Shown here in pieces: positions 62,282 through 64,000 of a stretch of DNA of 64,000 nt (positions within the stretch are counted from its first letter, which is position 1; every line of letters starts with the position of its first letter). The notes under the pieces were generated by a model that was not told where the DNA came from, ran no database searches, and was given only the letters and a program-made list of their open reading frames with translations. Origin of the DNA: Phytophthora colocasiae (lineage: Eukaryota; Oomycota; Peronosporomycetes; Peronosporales; Peronosporaceae); NCBI GenBank assembly GCA_018806915.1, contig JAGKQI010000096.1, forward strand, positions 1,798,001 through 1,862,000. Reading direction: 5' to 3'. Made by a program: the position numbers and the translations under genes.

Positions 62282-63958
62282 TGATGGCGGTGGAGAACGA
62301 AGAAACCAAAGACGTGAACGCAGCGATGGTCGTCGACGAAGGGAAGAACAACACCATGGAGACCGATACCATAGGGGACAACGCGATGCCAACACCCTCG
62401 ACGCCGTCAACAAAGAGCAGCACCAGGTGGGGACTCATCTGACGGAGCTAGCAGTTCGAACGACGATAGTTCAGGCAGTGATCGGCGGGGGCGACGTGAC
62501 CTAAGCAGTAGTCGAAGCCGTAGTCGAAGCAGTAGCTCGGAGAGTCGACACAGCTCTGGTGAAGGCAGTGATTCGAGCGATCTGAGACGTGATAACCATC
62601 GTCGTATCCGAGAACCCCGAAGAAATGATAGACGACGCGAGCGACATGAACGAAGACCACATCATGAGAGACGAGGACGACACCGAGTGCGGAATATTAA
62701 AGATCTGGAACTTCCGAGTTTCACACCGACGCCGAGAGCCTCAGTTTCAACGTGGGTAGACAGAATTGACTTAGCATTGAAGGGAGCCAAAGAATCGGGA
62801 CGAGGTGAATGGTCGGACCACTCTTTGTACTTCATTCTCGGAAACAAGTTGATGGAGAGCGCGGCGAGATGGTGGGTTAACATGGATAGAAGATTGCATC
62901 GTCGGGATCGCACGTGGACGAAATTGAAAGTGGCGTTGCTACGGAGATATGGACCGCGTGTAGACAAGTCTGCTGCCGAAGCTCGAGTGAACGCGCGATA
63001 CCGATTTCATCAGGAGCCATATGCGGATTTCGCGGCGGGTTTACGTGAAGCGGCGGACAGGAATGAAGTCAGTGAGAGAGTGTTTTTGGCGCAGTTCTAT
63101 CGGTGCATTGATCGAACGGTACGACAACTGGTTAAGCAGCCACCGGTGCCTCGAACTTTGGAAGAAGCTGTGGAAAAAGCCATTGAAATTGATGATCCCA
63201 TGGACTACGTAACTGGAAACCCACCTGGAATGTCGACTCAACCCCGACCACAATCTGGTAGCGACGGAAGGATGGTAGTGATTCCTGGTGTTGGTACGTT
63301 GGCCTTGGCGGCGGAAGGAAATGAGGACGAACCGAAAAATGCCAAAATGACAGCGGGAACGACGGATGCACTCGCCATCTGCAACAACCAACAGGGGGTA
63401 TACAACTGGCCTGCTGGCGTGTTCGAATTTCCACCGGGACAGAAATGGAATGGAAGATTCTGGGCAGCAGCTGGAAACAATGGAAAGAAGCGAGCCGACA
63501 AAAAGAAGGCTAAGCAGAAGCCAAAAGCAGACGTGCAATTGTCCAAGGAACGGAAGAGACACAAACGCGTGGTTCCGGACACCAGTAGCGATGAGGAGCA
63601 GGAGGAACCAAGAACGAAACGAACGAAGAAGACGACGACGACTCCATCCACTGCAGCCGTGAAGATGACAAAAGCCGAAGAACCAACGTACGGAGCCACT
63701 CGAATGGTGGAGGCGCAGTCAACGAAGTACGGAAGGCAAGGACGAACGGATAACCCGAACCGACCATGCTTCCATTGCGGACAGAATGGCCATTGGTCAT
63801 CGCAGTGCCCAAACGAACCAAAGTGCTATGCGTGCAACCAGAGAGGACACTTTGCGAGGGATTGCCCTAACGACAGTGCCAAGAAACGTAACGACGAGTA
63901 TCTGCGGAAACGGGCTGAGGAAACGAAGAAATCGTCGGAAAACGACAACCGGGCGTAG
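62282..63958 (+). CDS. Gypsy gag with two zinc knuckles
   Basis: The frame at 62687-63958 (open upstream to about 62420) encodes a Ser/Arg-rich N-terminus (RSRSRSSSSESRHSSGEGSDSSD). A gag/capsid domain follows (LELPSFTPTPRASVSTWVDRIDLAL; SAARWWVNMDRRLHRRDRTWTKLKVALLRRYG; ARYRFHQEPYADFAAGLREAADR; YRCIDRTVRQLV), then a Lys-rich linker. Two CX2CX4HX4C knuckles (CFHCGQNGHWSSQC and CYACNQRGHFARDC) bind nucleic acid. A Lys/Glu-rich tail follows, with a stop at 63956-63958. The start is uncertain: a frame beginning ATG 62285 covers 62285-62440 and needs a shift to join. Pol would start beyond the window. Confidence 0.82.
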
Positions 63959-64000
63959 TAGCGGAGGTGCGACGTCCGGGAAGCCAAGAGACTCTCCGAC

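Larger units (their letters stand above)
54913..64000 (+). mobile_element. Gypsy LTR retrotransposon, interrupted by hAT and piggyBac, runs off the window
   Basis: A probable 5' LTR (54913-55888) is followed by a leader ORF beginning 55892, then gag (to 63958). A nested hAT/piggyBac block of 5.55 kb (56130-61680) lies in the leader ORF, with duplication TGTGGAAC on both sides. Removing it joins LTSVE to PQPDQEPAG in the same frame. Gag has two CCHC zinc knuckles. Pol and the 3' LTR are beyond the window; the Gypsy rather than Copia assignment rests on gag style (separate two-knuckle gag ORF). Confidence 0.75.

Noticed and set aside
61989..62504. Separate gene in the Gypsy leader in another frame
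   Set aside because: Arg/Gln-rich frame overlapping the charged leader ORF; better explained as an alternative reading of repetitive Gly/Arg/Glu codons.
1..64000. Poor assembly as the cause of all frameshifts
   Set aside because: Eleven multi-exon or long host genes have exact open frames, so a high error rate is unlikely; single lesions (aldo-keto reductase, the MULE at 15.8 kb) could still be errors.

Overview
The window looks like nuclear DNA of an oomycete, most likely a Phytophthora-type plant pathogen. The evidence is short introns (57-80 nt, mostly GT-AG with two GC-AG), closely packed genes, an oomycete-style core promoter (GCTCATT..TCAATTC just upstream of a gene), and the mix of transposons: Copia, Gypsy, piggyBac, MULE, hAT, Tc1/mariner, pogo-like, PIF/Harbinger and Helitron/PIF1-like. 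I cannot name the species.

Layout. (1) 1-20.5 kb is a nest of transposons. A pogo-like transposase gene is split by a complete Copia element (11314-19996, TTTTG target duplication). That Copia is itself split by a MULE (15483-18777, 9-bp duplication). A second, older Copia (minus strand, 1 to about 10.7 kb) is split by a Tc1/mariner-like element (546-1484, TA target) and by a 7.1-kb piggyBac-ended element (1863-8997, TTAA target). The piggyBac element carries, besides its own dead transposase, fragments of a pyruvate kinase gene, a fatty-acid synthase gene and a coiled-coil gene. (2) 20.5-27.9 kb holds decayed elements: a Tc1/mariner with long terminal repeats, Helitron/PIF1-like remnants, a piggyBac relic and a tRNA-derived SINE with a target duplication. 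(3) 27.9-50.2 kb is a gene-dense island: an EZH2-like SET/CXC histone methyltransferase, a broken aldo-keto reductase (K+ channel beta-subunit type), an Erf4/GOLGA7-type protein, BBS4, three histidine-phosphatase paralogues, endonuclease V, an ER DnaJ, a DHHC palmitoyltransferase, a myristoylation/IQ/PH-like protein, a probable nuclear zinc-finger protein and two hypothetical proteins. Only one transposon (a Harbinger fragment) lies inside it. (4) 51.2-54.6 kb is a secreted GH1 beta-glucosidase gene destroyed by a MULE and by frameshifts. (5) 54.9-64 kb is a Gypsy element whose leader ORF is split by a hAT, which in turn contains an intact-looking piggyBac. This is a three-level nest with a target duplication at each visible step.

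The most notable biology is in the mobile DNA. One piggyBac-bounded unit appears to carry host gene fragments. A MULE carries a separate chromodomain ORF. Several insertions can be undone exactly, restoring the interrupted reading frame, which gives a relative order of events. The host genes are ordinary in arrangement: divergent or convergent pairs with 30-200 bp between them. They show no shared pathway, although an Erf4-type accessory protein and a DHHC enzyme lie 12 kb apart.

All functional calls come from reading motifs by eye; no database search was possible. Frameshifts are common in the transposons but absent from most host genes, which argues against a generally poor assembly.
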